A program made the translations under genes and the position numbers. 46,474 nt of DNA from Clostridia bacterium (GTDB lineage Bacteria; Bacillota; Clostridia; Oscillospirales; Acutalibacteraceae), in NCBI GenBank assembly GCA_017436815.1, contig JAFSCI010000058.1:1-46474 (forward strand), read 5' to 3'. This document shows positions 40,065-46,474 of this stretch, in pieces. The notes under the pieces are model-generated. The model worked only from the letters and a program-made list of their open reading frames with translations. It had not been told where the DNA came from and did no database searches. Each line of letters opens with the position of its first letter. Positions within the stretch are counted from its first letter, which is position 1.

Positions 40065-40964
40065 TTACGCAATTGCAAAAATGGTCTGCTCTTTGTTTTT
40101 CTTAACAAAGAGGTCGTAGTAGAGTCTGAAGTCCACAACGTAGGAGTCGGACAAAATGTTCTCGTCGGGTGTGAAAACTCTTAAATTTTCTACCTTTTTA
40201 ACGAGTGTTGCCGAGCTCTGCGGTAAAACAACGGCTCTGATATTTTTAGCGTCGGTTGCGGGAGCAAAGCCGCCCTCGGTTGCCTTGGTGCCTGCTTTGA
40301 AGGTGTAGTCAGACATCATTCTGTTGGCCGATACCGGAATAATTGCGCAGCCGTTTAAAGTGTTAACCTTAAAGTTTGCCTCGCCCTGCTTAAAGTCAGA
40401 TGCAACTATCATACGGGTAAGCTCGGGAGAGTTCATAAGTAGTGAATAAAGAGTGGGGTCAACAAAGGCAATAAGCTGCTCGTCGGAATAGCCGCTCTTT
40501 TCATCTACTGCGTTAATGGCCGCAATTAAATCCTTAACTGCTGTAGCCTCGGCAAAGGTAGTAACGTTATTGTTTTTCTTTGCAACCTTGTAAAGTGACG
40601 AGATATTATAGGCGTCCATTTCGGGAATAACCTGTGTTCTGGTAAACTCGCCTGCAACCTTGCCTACTAAGTCGGCTACGCCGCTCTCGTCGGCATCCTG
40701 AGCGTCAATGGGAAGCTGACGGCCACGGTCTTTGGTTAAAGTGTAGCTTGTCTGCTTAACGGCGGTATCGCCTACGGGATAGCCGTTTTCTCTTGAGTAA
40801 TCGCCCAGACCTACGAACTCGATGTCGGGCATAATTACGGTGTTTGCGCCCACAAACTTAGACTTAAAGGAATTGTCTGCGAACATACCTGTTTTTGATT
40901 TTTGGGATATAATTTTGTCGATTTCAGTTGAATAACGTGATGCGTATGCAATATTGTTTGCCAT
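40065..40964 (-). CDS. Major capsid protein
   Basis: 299 residues. AYASRYSTEIDKIISQKSKTGMFADN at the N-terminus, NTVIMPDIEFVGLGDYSRENGY and RGRQLPIDAQDADES in the early part, and AFVDPTLYSLLMNSPEL later are typical of HK97-fold capsid proteins of Firmicutes phages. AAGGAG precedes ATG 40964. No N-terminal delta domain, so a separate scaffold is expected, and a suitable gene lies just upstream. Confidence 0.85.
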   Translation of the reverse strand: MANNIAYASRYSTEIDKIISQKSKTGMFADNSFKSKFVGANTVIMPDIEFVGLGDYSRENGYPVGDTAVKQTSYTLTKDRGRQLPIDAQDADESGVADLVGKVAGEFTRTQVIPEMDAYNISSLYKVAKKNNNVTTFAEATAVKDLIAAINAVDEKSGYSDEQLIAFVDPTLYSLLMNSPELTRMIVASDFKQGEANFKVNTLNGCAIIPVSANRMMSDYTFKAGTKATEGGFAPATDAKNIRAVVLPQSSATLVKKVENLRVFTPDENILSDSYVVDFRLYYDLFVKKNKEQTIFAIA

Positions 40965-40998
40965 ATTTTTTTCTCCTTAAATTAAATAAAATTTTGTT

Positions 40999-41610
40999 TT
41001 AATTGCCCCATAAGCTTTTAATAAAGCGGTCGGCTATGGGGTCTGAAAGCTGGTTGTTTCCCAGCGCACCGACCGTTTTGCTTGCCGCTTTAAGTTCGGC
41101 GGCGTTTTGGGTTTTACTTTGGTTTTCGGTTAAATATTTGTTAAGCAGGTAAGCGTACGCTAAGGGCATACCGTTGTTTGCAGCCTGCAAGACCGCGGGC
41201 GGCAGGTCGTGAATACTTTTAACCTCGTCAAAATCCTCAAGCATAAGCTCGAACTCGTTTGCAATGCGCTCGTTTTCATCTGTCGGCGCTTGCTCTTGCT
41301 GAGTTTCCGCTTCGGGCGGGTTTTCGAGCGAGTCTAAAAACTGCTTTAGGTTCATATTTTTCTGACCTGCAAGGTTTTCGAGTCTGTCCTTAAAGGAAGA
41401 ATAGTGCATTCCAATCTCACATAACTCCTTGGCCTGCTCTTTGGTAAGGCCCTTTGACTGCTTTAAATATTTAATCTCTAAAAACGGCTCATCATTTGCT
41501 GTGGCGGGCAGATTCTCAGCCGAATTTGGCGCCTCACCCTCACCGGCTTGTGTGGGTAAGGAATTTATATTATCGGACGTGGCGGTCGCGATATTAACGT
41601 TGTTTTCCAT
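40999..41610 (-). CDS. Capsid scaffolding-like protein
   Basis: 203 residues, acidic and helical, rich in Glu, Gln and Asn. KYLKQSKGLTKEQAKELCEIGMHYSSFKDRL and ANEFELMLEDFDEVKSIHDLPPAVLQAA suggest coiled coils, and it ends KSLWGN. Scaffolds help assemble the head and leave before DNA packaging. Position right before the capsid gene supports this; sequence alone would be weak. Confidence 0.7.
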   Translation of the reverse strand: MENNVNIATATSDNINSLPTQAGEGEAPNSAENLPATANDEPFLEIKYLKQSKGLTKEQAKELCEIGMHYSSFKDRLENLAGQKNMNLKQFLDSLENPPEAETQQEQAPTDENERIANEFELMLEDFDEVKSIHDLPPAVLQAANNGMPLAYAYLLNKYLTENQSKTQNAAELKAASKTVGALGNNQLSDPIADRFIKSLWGN

Positions 41611-41627
41611 AGTTTTCTCCTTTGAAT

Positions 41628-41825
41628 TTAGTTTTTATCTGTCGGCATTCCGTTGTAGTGCCAGAACTGTTTTTCCATTTCTTTGATGCGTTTTATATGC
41701 AGGCTATCCTGGGGTATCGGCTTTTTTGGGGGTTTTTTAAGCCGTATTTTGCCCTTGCCGAGCAAGAAGCTGAAAGCTACCGACGCCGCCCAAAAGCAAA
41801 CGAGTAAAAAAAGGTAAAATTTCAT
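41628..41825 (-). CDS. Small single-span phage membrane protein
   Basis: 65 residues. MKFYLFLLVCFWAASVAFSFLLG is one membrane helix, followed by a basic Lys/Pro-rich tail and EMEKQFWHYNG. A G-rich ribosome site precedes ATG 41825, one base after the terminase stop. Unknown function; small proteins are common between terminase and head genes. Confidence 0.7.
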   Translation of the reverse strand: MKFYLFLLVCFWAASVAFSFLLGKGKIRLKKPPKKPIPQDSLHIKRIKEMEKQFWHYNGMPTDKN

Positions 41826-41826
41826 A

Positions 41827-43146
41827 TTATCCCCCCCAACTGCCAAGATAATCGGCAAATTCTTTTTTCTTTCGCTTTTCGTTAAGGTTGGGTTTAAAAA
41901 AGCGAAGGTCAAAAAACGCGTAGCGCAAGGCATCCATTAAGTGATTGTTTTGGTCCTCGGGCATAACCTTACCGTTTTCGTTTTTGCGGGTAGAGTATTT
42001 GTACGAGGCAAGCTCGCTTATAGTATTTTTGCAGCGTGGATGCACGAAAATTTTATACTCGCTGATTTTGTCTATGCCGTTTAAAACCGAGTCCTTACCC
42101 TTAACCGACGGGGCAATTCGCATAATTCCGAGCCGCCTTAAATCGTCGTTGGATTTTGGCTCGGCCGAGTCGGCCCGTATGCGCTCTTTTGCGTAGCCCT
42201 TTTGCTTTATCATTTTGGCTATGTCGCAGTTGAGCATTTTTGTTTTATAAAATTCATCGAAAATATAAATTTCCTTTTTTACCGGATTAGCGTAAAAGGC
42301 AATAAAGGCGGTGGGGTCGTTTACGTAGCCGTAGTCGAGCCCGAAAAACGCTCGGTAGTGGTGGGCGGTGTTATCGGATAAACCTAAGGAGTTTTCATCG
42401 AACTCCATTACCTGCCAGTTTTCATACACAAGCCCTTCTGCAATGCCCCACTGCCCCAGCCCCGCCACCGCATATTTGCGGTAGTTGGTTTGTTTCAGTC
42501 GCTCGAACACGGCAAGGTCAGACGCATCCAAAAACTCATTTATAAGGTAGTTGACCCTGTAGGTAGATATTTGCGAGGTCTTTTTAACGTCGAAAAATCT
42601 GCTCTTGAGCCAGTGGTCTGCGCTCCAGGGGTTAAAGGTGAGTGTTGTCTGCTTAAAAAGCGGTTTTGGAAGACGGCCGCGGGGTATAGATAAATCAAGT
42701 TTGTCGAAGTCGGCCTCACTCCCGAGCTCGAACGCCTCCTCCACCCAGACCCAACATAAATGCCCCGTTGGTACGGTGGTTGAAGCAATTTTGAGCACGT
42801 CGTCAAAGCCGCGGAACAGAATTTTCTGACCCGTTGGAATATAGGTCATCTCGAGCGGTGAGGTGGTGTTTTTCCAAAGGTGCGACACCCCCAATTTTTC
42901 CTGCGCCCATTTTAGCTGGGCAAAGGTGGAGTCCTTATGGGTATTCAGCACCGCTCTGACCACCAGCAAATTCGAGCCCGCATAGCGCATAATTCTGTAA
43001 ATGTAATTAAGCGCCGTCGTGGCCGATTTTTTACTGGCCTTGCCGCCCATAAGCACACGGTAGCGTGAGGTGTCGGACCAGAATTTTTTGTATCCGCCAC
43101 CCACTACTTTTGGCAGATAGACCTTTTTGGCGGGAGAATTACTCAA
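41827..43146 (-). CDS. terL: Terminase large subunit
   Basis: 439 residues, PBSX-like class. ATPase part: RVLMGGKASKKSATT (Walker A variant) and HLCWVWVEEAFEL (Walker B with the Glu). Nuclease part: FFGLDYGYVNDPTAF, IRADSAEPKSN and NNHLMDALRYA supply the acidic residues of the RNase H fold. It packs DNA into the head. Start is TTG 43146, inside the end of the small subunit gene, with GGGGAGG upstream. Confidence 0.93.
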   Translation of the reverse strand: MSNSPAKKVYLPKVVGGGYKKFWSDTSRYRVLMGGKASKKSATTALNYIYRIMRYAGSNLLVVRAVLNTHKDSTFAQLKWAQEKLGVSHLWKNTTSPLEMTYIPTGQKILFRGFDDVLKIASTTVPTGHLCWVWVEEAFELGSEADFDKLDLSIPRGRLPKPLFKQTTLTFNPWSADHWLKSRFFDVKKTSQISTYRVNYLINEFLDASDLAVFERLKQTNYRKYAVAGLGQWGIAEGLVYENWQVMEFDENSLGLSDNTAHHYRAFFGLDYGYVNDPTAFIAFYANPVKKEIYIFDEFYKTKMLNCDIAKMIKQKGYAKERIRADSAEPKSNDDLRRLGIMRIAPSVKGKDSVLNGIDKISEYKIFVHPRCKNTISELASYKYSTRKNENGKVMPEDQNNHLMDALRYAFFDLRFFKPNLNEKRKKKEFADYLGSWGG

Positions 43147-43522
43147 GCAAATCGCCCTCCCCGAAAAAGACTACCGAGTCGGTAGAATCGGGCAAATTTT
43201 CATCGGTACTGTCACAGAAAATTCCAGCCGCCTTGGCCTTTAACTCCGACGCCTTAATTCGCTGACGAATGTCGATGTCGGTGTCGTCAATTATCTCGCT
43301 CCAAAATTTAATCAGTTCTTCCAGTGCCTTAGCTTTGGCCGATTTTTGTGACGTATTTTTTCTCTTTGCAGAAGTTTTTTCCGCAGACTCGGTTGAAAGA
43401 CCTTCATCTGCCTTTTTTGCCGATTTTTGTGACGTATTTTTTCTCTTTGCAGAAGTTTTTTCCGCAGACTCGGTTGAAAGACCTACATCTGCCTTTGTTG
43501 CCGATTTGTCGTTCTCACTCAC
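43139..43522 (-). CDS. terS: Terminase small subunit with internal duplication
   Basis: 127 residues; GTG 43522 with AGGAGG upstream. The C-terminal half (LEELIKFWSEIIDDTDIDIRQRIKASELKAKAAGIF) is the typical DNA-binding small-terminase helix pattern. Residues 11-64 are two near-identical 27-residue units (ADxGLSTESAEKTSAKRKNT...), rich in Lys, Ser and Thr, encoded by an 81-bp tandem repeat. It recognises packaging sites on phage DNA; the extra basic region may alter DNA contact. Confidence 0.85.
   Translation of the reverse strand: MSENDKSATKADVGLSTESAEKTSAKRKNTSQKSAKKADEGLSTESAEKTSAKRKNTSQKSAKAKALEELIKFWSEIIDDTDIDIRQRIKASELKAKAAGIFCDSTDENLPDSTDSVVFFGEGDLLE
43331..43492 (-). repeat. Two-unit 81-bp tandem repeat inside terS
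   Basis: Two 81-bp in-frame units differing at only a few bases (GTA/GAA codon and edges). A recent slippage or unequal crossover is likely. Confidence 0.9.
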
Positions 43523-43696
43523 ACTACCGCCTCCTTTTTTTAAAAATATAAGCTTTGCTCTATCCCGCCTACCCTACCGTCAGCTATTTTTACTGACCCG
43601 CAAAGCCTGTAACGAAAACTGCCGCCCATTTGTGCCAATATTTTTTCTTGTGGCCGAATAACTTTCTTCTCGTTTGGCGCGTTTTCTCTTTACATT

Positions 43697-43938
43697 AGCC
43701 AAAGCATTTAAACTTGAACCGGCCTTCAAGGGCGGTTTTTAGATGTCTTTCGGTTCAGGTCTCACACATAGGCGTTAGCCTTATGTGCTTCGACTTCACC
43801 AAAATCCAAGCAAAAAACCGCACCTTTAAGGTCGAAGAATTTTGTAAATAAAGGATTTTTTGATGTGCGAGTGTTTTAACAAAGCAACAGCGAAAAATAC
43901 TTGTTTCAAAATCCGGTTCAAGCTTGAATGCTTTGGCT
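43697..43938. mobile_element. MITE-like element, copy 2
   Basis: 242 bp with terminal inverted repeats of about 25 bp matching at 23 positions (AGCCAAAGCATTTAAACTTG... and its inverse). Same family as 22941-23215 but without the internal 32-bp hairpin insert. Lies in the 43523-44435 gap between the early and late prophage genes. The 43523-43690 stretch before it holds nothing I recognise. Confidence 0.82.
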
Positions 43939-43976
43939 GCACTATACCACAAAGTAAAGTATAATGAGGTATAATG

Positions 43977-44169
43977 TTTTGGTCTTTCGACCAAAACAGT
44001 TATATTCGCCTTCGGCGAGTTATATTGCTACGCAGTTATGGAATGCTTCGCATTGTTATGATGCCTTCGGCAGTTTTTAGGGCGAATATATCATAACTAC
44101 GAGCAAGGCGAGTATCATAACTTTTGATTTATCAAAATCATAACTATTTGCGAAGCAAATAATATAACT
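43977..44169. repeat. Hairpin array F
   Basis: Begins with TTTTGGTC/GACCAAAA, then left-side linkers GTTATAT, GTTATAT, GTTATGG, GTTATGA separate beads TCGCC/GGCGA, TGC-TAC-GCA, AATGC/GCATT and TGCC/GGCA. After a centre around GGGCGAATAT come ATCATAAC, ATCATAAC, TCATAAC and ATATAAC with beads TTTTGAT/ATCAAAA and TATTTGC/GCAAATA. Read outward from the centre, left and right linkers are complementary in nested order. Confidence 0.88.
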
Positions 44170-44179
44170 AATAATGTTT

Positions 44180-44350
44180 TGCCGTAGGGGAGGGGCTCTG
44201 TCCCCTCCCGTGCAATAATATTATTTCATCAAAATAATACGGGCGGGCACAGAGACCCGCCCCTACGCTTACAATAATATTTGCCGATAAATCGTAGGGG
44301 ACGGCATCCTTGACGTCCCGTTATTATACGCACTCAATAATATTTGTTGA
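44180..44350. repeat. GC-rich repeat block, inverted copy
   Basis: Reverse complement of most of the 23.6-23.9 kb GC-rich block: same unit order, spacers and hairpins, but without array D at 44291-44299, where the block runs straight through. Confidence 0.88.
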
Positions 44351-44357
44351 TAAAACA

Positions 44358-44390
44358 AAAAACACCAACTCATTTGAGTTGGTGCTTGTG
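44358..44390 (-). terminator. Terminator of the early prophage module
   Basis: GCACCAACTCA / TGAGTTGGTG-type stem with a T-rich tail on the minus strand, 46 nt beyond the ArpU-like gene. Confidence 0.82.
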
Positions 44391-44435
44391 CATTAAAACA
44401 TTATATTAAAACATTCTTTTCCTATTTACTTTTCC

Positions 44436-44849
44436 CTACAGCTTTAATTTCTCGAGCGCCGACTTATGCAGCTGCTTTATTCTGGCCTCGCTGTAGCCGA
44501 GCTCTTTGCCAATCTGCCAGAGGGTGAGCCTGTTATAGCGCTCGTTTTTGGTCTTGCCTATGTAATGCAGCCACAAAACAGTGCGCTCGGCAATAGAATC
44601 GAGCTCGTTTATGGCGGTGAAAATTCTAAGCTTTAAATCGCACAATTTATCTATCTGCTGCTCGATTTTTACGTTCAGCTCGTCTATCTTTTTAAGGCAA
44701 TCTTTATAAAGCGCCTTATCAATGCAGCTGTTTTTGGTTTTAAGTAGCGTGTCTAGCAGGTCACTTAAGTTATCTTTGTCTTTAATAAGCTCGTCTGCGT
44801 ATACATCGAGCTGAGCAAATTGTGTTAATATTTCCTTATTCTTCATCAT
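44436..44849 (-). CDS. ArpU/DUF1492-like phage late regulator
   Basis: About 137 residues; ATG 44849 or the adjacent ATG 44846, after AGAAGGA. A long coiled coil (LDVYADELIKDKDNLSDLLDTLL... IDELNVKIEQQIDKLCDLKLRI) precedes a sigma-region-4-like HTH: LTLWQIGKELGYSEARIKQLHKSALEKLKL. Such proteins switch on late genes in Gram-positive prophages. Its position between the switch region and the structural genes agrees with that role. It overlaps the preceding small gene. Confidence 0.8.
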   Translation of the reverse strand: MMKNKEILTQFAQLDVYADELIKDKDNLSDLLDTLLKTKNSCIDKALYKDCLKKIDELNVKIEQQIDKLCDLKLRIFTAINELDSIAERTVLWLHYIGKTKNERYNRLTLWQIGKELGYSEARIKQLHKSALEKLKL

Positions 44850-45003
44850 CCGTGTCCTTCTTACAATTTCCTTCTTCAATATACGTGCTCGAGCATATAG
44901 GGCATTCCCTAAAAAGCTCGTAGGGTGGATTTTCAAACGAGTGGGCTTCGTAGTACACCTTCGGGGCATAAAAGGTGGACTTACAGGTTAAACAAACGTA
45001 CAT
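44836..45003 (-). CDS. Small zinc-ribbon phage protein
   Basis: 55 residues: MYVCLTCKSTFYAPK...RECPICSSTYIEEGNC. Two CxxC pairs make a zinc ribbon. Ribosome site AGGAAGG precedes ATG 45003. First gene downstream of the minus-strand lysogeny-region promoter. Possible DNA-binding or structural role; function unknown. Confidence 0.75.
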   Translation of the reverse strand: MYVCLTCKSTFYAPKVYYEAHSFENPPYELFRECPICSSTYIEEGNCKKDTDDEE

Positions 45004-45087
45004 ATTCTTCCTTTCCTTTGGAGCGAGAAAGGTGAAAGATATTTTTATTTCAACCAAAAAATACACTTATCTTCCGTTTGCCTATAA

Positions 45088-45116
45088 ATTATACATTGAG
45101 CGTGAATATTTGTCAA
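45088..45116 (-). promoter_or_regulatory. Early minus-strand prophage promoter
   Basis: Perfect consensus on the reverse strand: TTGACA (45116-45111), 17 nt, TATAAT (45093-45088). The -35 lies in a TTGTCAACA operator-like half-site, so repressor binding would block it. Confidence 0.85.
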
Positions 45117-45141
45117 CATCTTCCTTTAATTTTTTTAAAAA

Positions 45142-45172
45142 TGTTGACAATTATTCAACAAAGTGGTATATT
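45142..45172 (+). promoter_or_regulatory. Repressor promoter with overlapping operator
   Basis: TTGACA (45144-45149), 17 nt, TATATT (45167-45172). TGTTGA-N7-TCAACA is a perfect inverted repeat across the -35. Further TTGACA/TCGACA/ATGACA half-sites follow at 45184, 45194 and 45217. Confidence 0.8.
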
Positions 45173-45259
45173 ATGAATGTAGGTCGACAAATTATGACAA
45201 AAAGACTTAACACGTTTTGACAAATAACGAACTTTTAAATTTTCAAATTTGGTGGTAAT

Positions 45260-45874
45260 ATGACACAAATTGCAAAAAACATAAGGCTAAGGCGCTTAGA
45301 ACTTGGTCTTTCTCAGCAGACGCTGGCCGATTTACTCGGCTACACCGACCGCTCGTCAATTGCAAAAATAGAGGCAGGCAGGGCCGAGCTTACCGGCAGC
45401 AAAATTTTGGCGCTGGCAGAGGCTCTTTGCTGCTCGGCCGATGCGCTTTTGGGAAAAGAAAACACCGACCCGTCGGTTTGCTTTAACGTAATCGGCGAGG
45501 TTTCGTGTGGGTTTGGCAGCGTAGCGTACGAGGAATTCGGCGAAAAAATCGAAATTCCCGTTTCCCGCCTGCACGGCAGAAAAAAAGACGACTTTTTCGT
45601 GCTTAAAATTAAGGGCCAGAGTATGTACCCCGACTACCGACAGGGCGATCTGGTGCTTATTGAGAAAACTCCAACCGTAAAAAGCGGTCAGGTCGGCGTT
45701 GTGATTTACGATGACGAAATGGGCACCTTAAAAAGAATAGAATTCGGCGCCGATAACACCCTGCGCCTTATTCCCATTAACCCGAGCTTCCCGCCCGTAA
45801 CACTTAAAGGCGAGGAACTTAGCCACTGCAAAATTTTAGGCGTACCAAGACTGCTTATAAGGGAAATTGAGTAA
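45260..45874 (+). CDS. LexA/cI-like prophage repressor (HTH plus S24 peptidase)
   Basis: 204 residues. N-terminal XRE helix-turn-helix (RLELGLSQQTLADLLGYTDRSSIAKIEAGRAEL, residues ~10-45) and a C-terminal S24 domain. Catalytic Ser in KGQSMYPDYRQGD and Lys in EMGTLKRI. The likely self-cleavage site is VSC-GFG, a Cys-Gly bond as in UmuD, in place of the Ala-Gly of LexA. It should hold the prophage silent and be destroyed after DNA damage. It faces the early genes across a shared operator region. Confidence 0.9.
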   Translation: MTQIAKNIRLRRLELGLSQQTLADLLGYTDRSSIAKIEAGRAELTGSKILALAEALCCSADALLGKENTDPSVCFNVIGEVSCGFGSVAYEEFGEKIEIPVSRLHGRKKDDFFVLKIKGQSMYPDYRQGDLVLIEKTPTVKSGQVGVVIYDDEMGTLKRIEFGADNTLRLIPINPSFPPVTLKGEELSHCKILGVPRLLIREIE

Positions 45875-45912
45875 AAAAAGCGTATAATATTGTTAATACG
45901 AACCTTTTGTGA

Positions 45913-46115
45913 GTACTTAATACCGCATTTTTGCGGTACTTAATTCGAGTGCAAACGAGTACTTAATATGGCGGTAGCCATACTTCATATTCGCAAAGCC
46001 GAATACTTCATTTTTTTTTAATGAAGCACCTTCGGTATGAATCGTGCTTCGCACATTAAGCAGCCTTCGGCTATTAAGCACCCTTCGGGCATTAAGTGTG
46101 TTTTACACATTACAT
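45913..46115. repeat. Hairpin array E
   Basis: Left linkers ACTTAAT (three) then ACTTCAT (two) separate ACCGCA/TGCGGT, TCG/CGA, ATGGC/GCCAT and ATTCG/CGAAT. After a T-run centre the right linkers are ATGAAG, ATGAATC, then ATTAAG (three), with beads ACC/GGT, GTGC/GCAC, AGCC/GGCT, CCC/GGG and TGTG/CACA. Both linker types match their complements in nested order. Nothing else is seen in the 45875-46218 gap apart from the terminator. Confidence 0.88.
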
Positions 46116-46180
46116 AGGTAAATCCTTACATTACAAAACATAACGGGACACCGAAAAGGTTACTTCTCATAAGGATGATT

Positions 46181-46217
46181 AAAAGCCGACAAATTCAGTT
46201 GAATCTGTCGGCTTTTT
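46181..46217. terminator. Bidirectional terminator at the right edge
   Basis: AAAAGCCGACA / TGTCGGCTTTT with an inner AATTCA/TGAATC extension; T-runs on both strands. Confidence 0.85.
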
Positions 46218-46218
46218 T

Positions 46219-46474
46219 CTATACTTTTAAACTCACAAAAATGTATGCAAATTCTGTTTCTATACAATCTAATAGTTTTAGACCGGATTTTGTCAAATAT
46301 TCCTTTGTATTATTAGGGTTGTCGGGGTATATTTTGATTTTTCTGTCCCCATAGTCTATATATTTGTTTTGATTTTTATCAATGGATAAAACAAAATACC
46401 CTTTTGTGTTTAACAAAGAATATATTTTATGGATACATTCTTGCTTCTTCTGTATGTGCATAAAAGTTAATGAG
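46219..46474 (-). CDS. C-terminal part of a SAM-dependent methyltransferase (runs off window)
   Basis: The frame stays open to the window end (SLTFMHIQKKQECIHKIYSLLNTKGYFVLSIDK). SLTFMHI and LLxxxGYFVLSIDKNQN are the late core strands of class I methyltransferases. The visible part is about 85 residues; the SAM-binding loop would be beyond the edge. Substrate unknown. Confidence 0.75.
   Translation of the reverse strand, partial: SLTFMHIQKKQECIHKIYSLLNTKGYFVLSIDKNQNKYIDYGDRKIKIYPDNPNNTKEYLTKSGLKLLDCIETEFAYIFVSLKV

Noticed and set aside
44180-44350. Attachment site or transposon end at the prophage edge
   Set aside because: The block is an inverted copy of the 23.6-kb GC-rich repeats and lies inside the prophage, not at its border.
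1-46474. tRNA, rRNA or tmRNA genes
   Set aside because: No cloverleaf-like segment with the TTCGA arm and CCA-end pattern, and no rRNA-like conserved stretch, was found on either strand by eye.

Overview
The window looks like a chromosome segment of an uncultured, spore-lineage Clostridia (Bacillota) bacterium. Lipobox signal peptides, AGGAGG-type ribosome sites, TTG/GTG starts, many near-consensus sigma-A promoters with 17-nt spacers, a SpoIIQ-like LytM peptidase and Gram-positive prophage lysis genes all point that way. No rRNA, tRNA or CRISPR array was found.

Layout. (1) 1-2.6 kb: a DUF4430 lipoprotein with an ECF-type vitamin transporter subunit, then an acyltransferase/PAP2 membrane-lipid pair. 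(2) 2.6-5.4 kb: an inserted island bounded by a 42-bp direct repeat of the 3' end of the PAP2 gene. It holds a hairpin array, an Imm63-type immunity gene, an unknown gene, and a zinc-ribbon lipoprotein driven by a 52-nt promoter that is duplicated upstream of the next SGNH esterase. (3) 5.4-12.9 kb: small HTH gene, SGNH esterase, TAXI-TRAP transporter pair, rplM-rpsI, and a DUF6056 membrane protein. (4) 13-17.4 kb: a four-gene operon with a PhnSTUV-like ABC importer and a winged-helix/LicC-like cytidylyltransferase fusion. (5) 17.4-19.2 kb: Fic protein and LytM peptidase, both minus strand. (6) 19.5-27.3 kb: surface glycan genes (FemAB-like transferase, DegT-like PLP protein, initiating sugar transferase, CapD/WbpM-like dehydratase), three small conserved-looking proteins interrupted by a MITE-like element, and a CPA2 antiporter. 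(7) 27.4-31.6 kb: two lipoproteins around pgcA-manA, which supply sugar phosphates for glycan synthesis. (8) 31.7-45.9 kb: a compact prophage. Head, portal, short-tail, fibre, lysis and terminase genes run on the minus strand, with a two-gene early module facing a LexA/cI-like repressor. No integrase, replication gene, tail tube or tape measure is visible. (9) The end of a methyltransferase gene at the right edge.

The most unusual signal is in the intergenic spaces. Six arrays consist of short perfect hairpins of different sequence strung on a constant 6-8 nt linker. In at least four arrays the linkers of the left half are the reverse complement of those of the right half, and linker variants match in nested order. 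The whole array could therefore fold as a branched 'fishbone': linkers pair into a trunk and each variable hairpin forms a side branch. One array interrupts a GC-rich repeat whose uninterrupted copy lies 20 kb away, with a 9-bp direct repeat at the junction. The same spaces carry a two-copy MITE-like element with about 25-bp terminal inverted repeats, GC-rich CGTAGGGG-type repeats, and an 18-bp tandem repeat inside the prophage.

All assignments come from reading the sequence and from memory of protein families; no database search was run.
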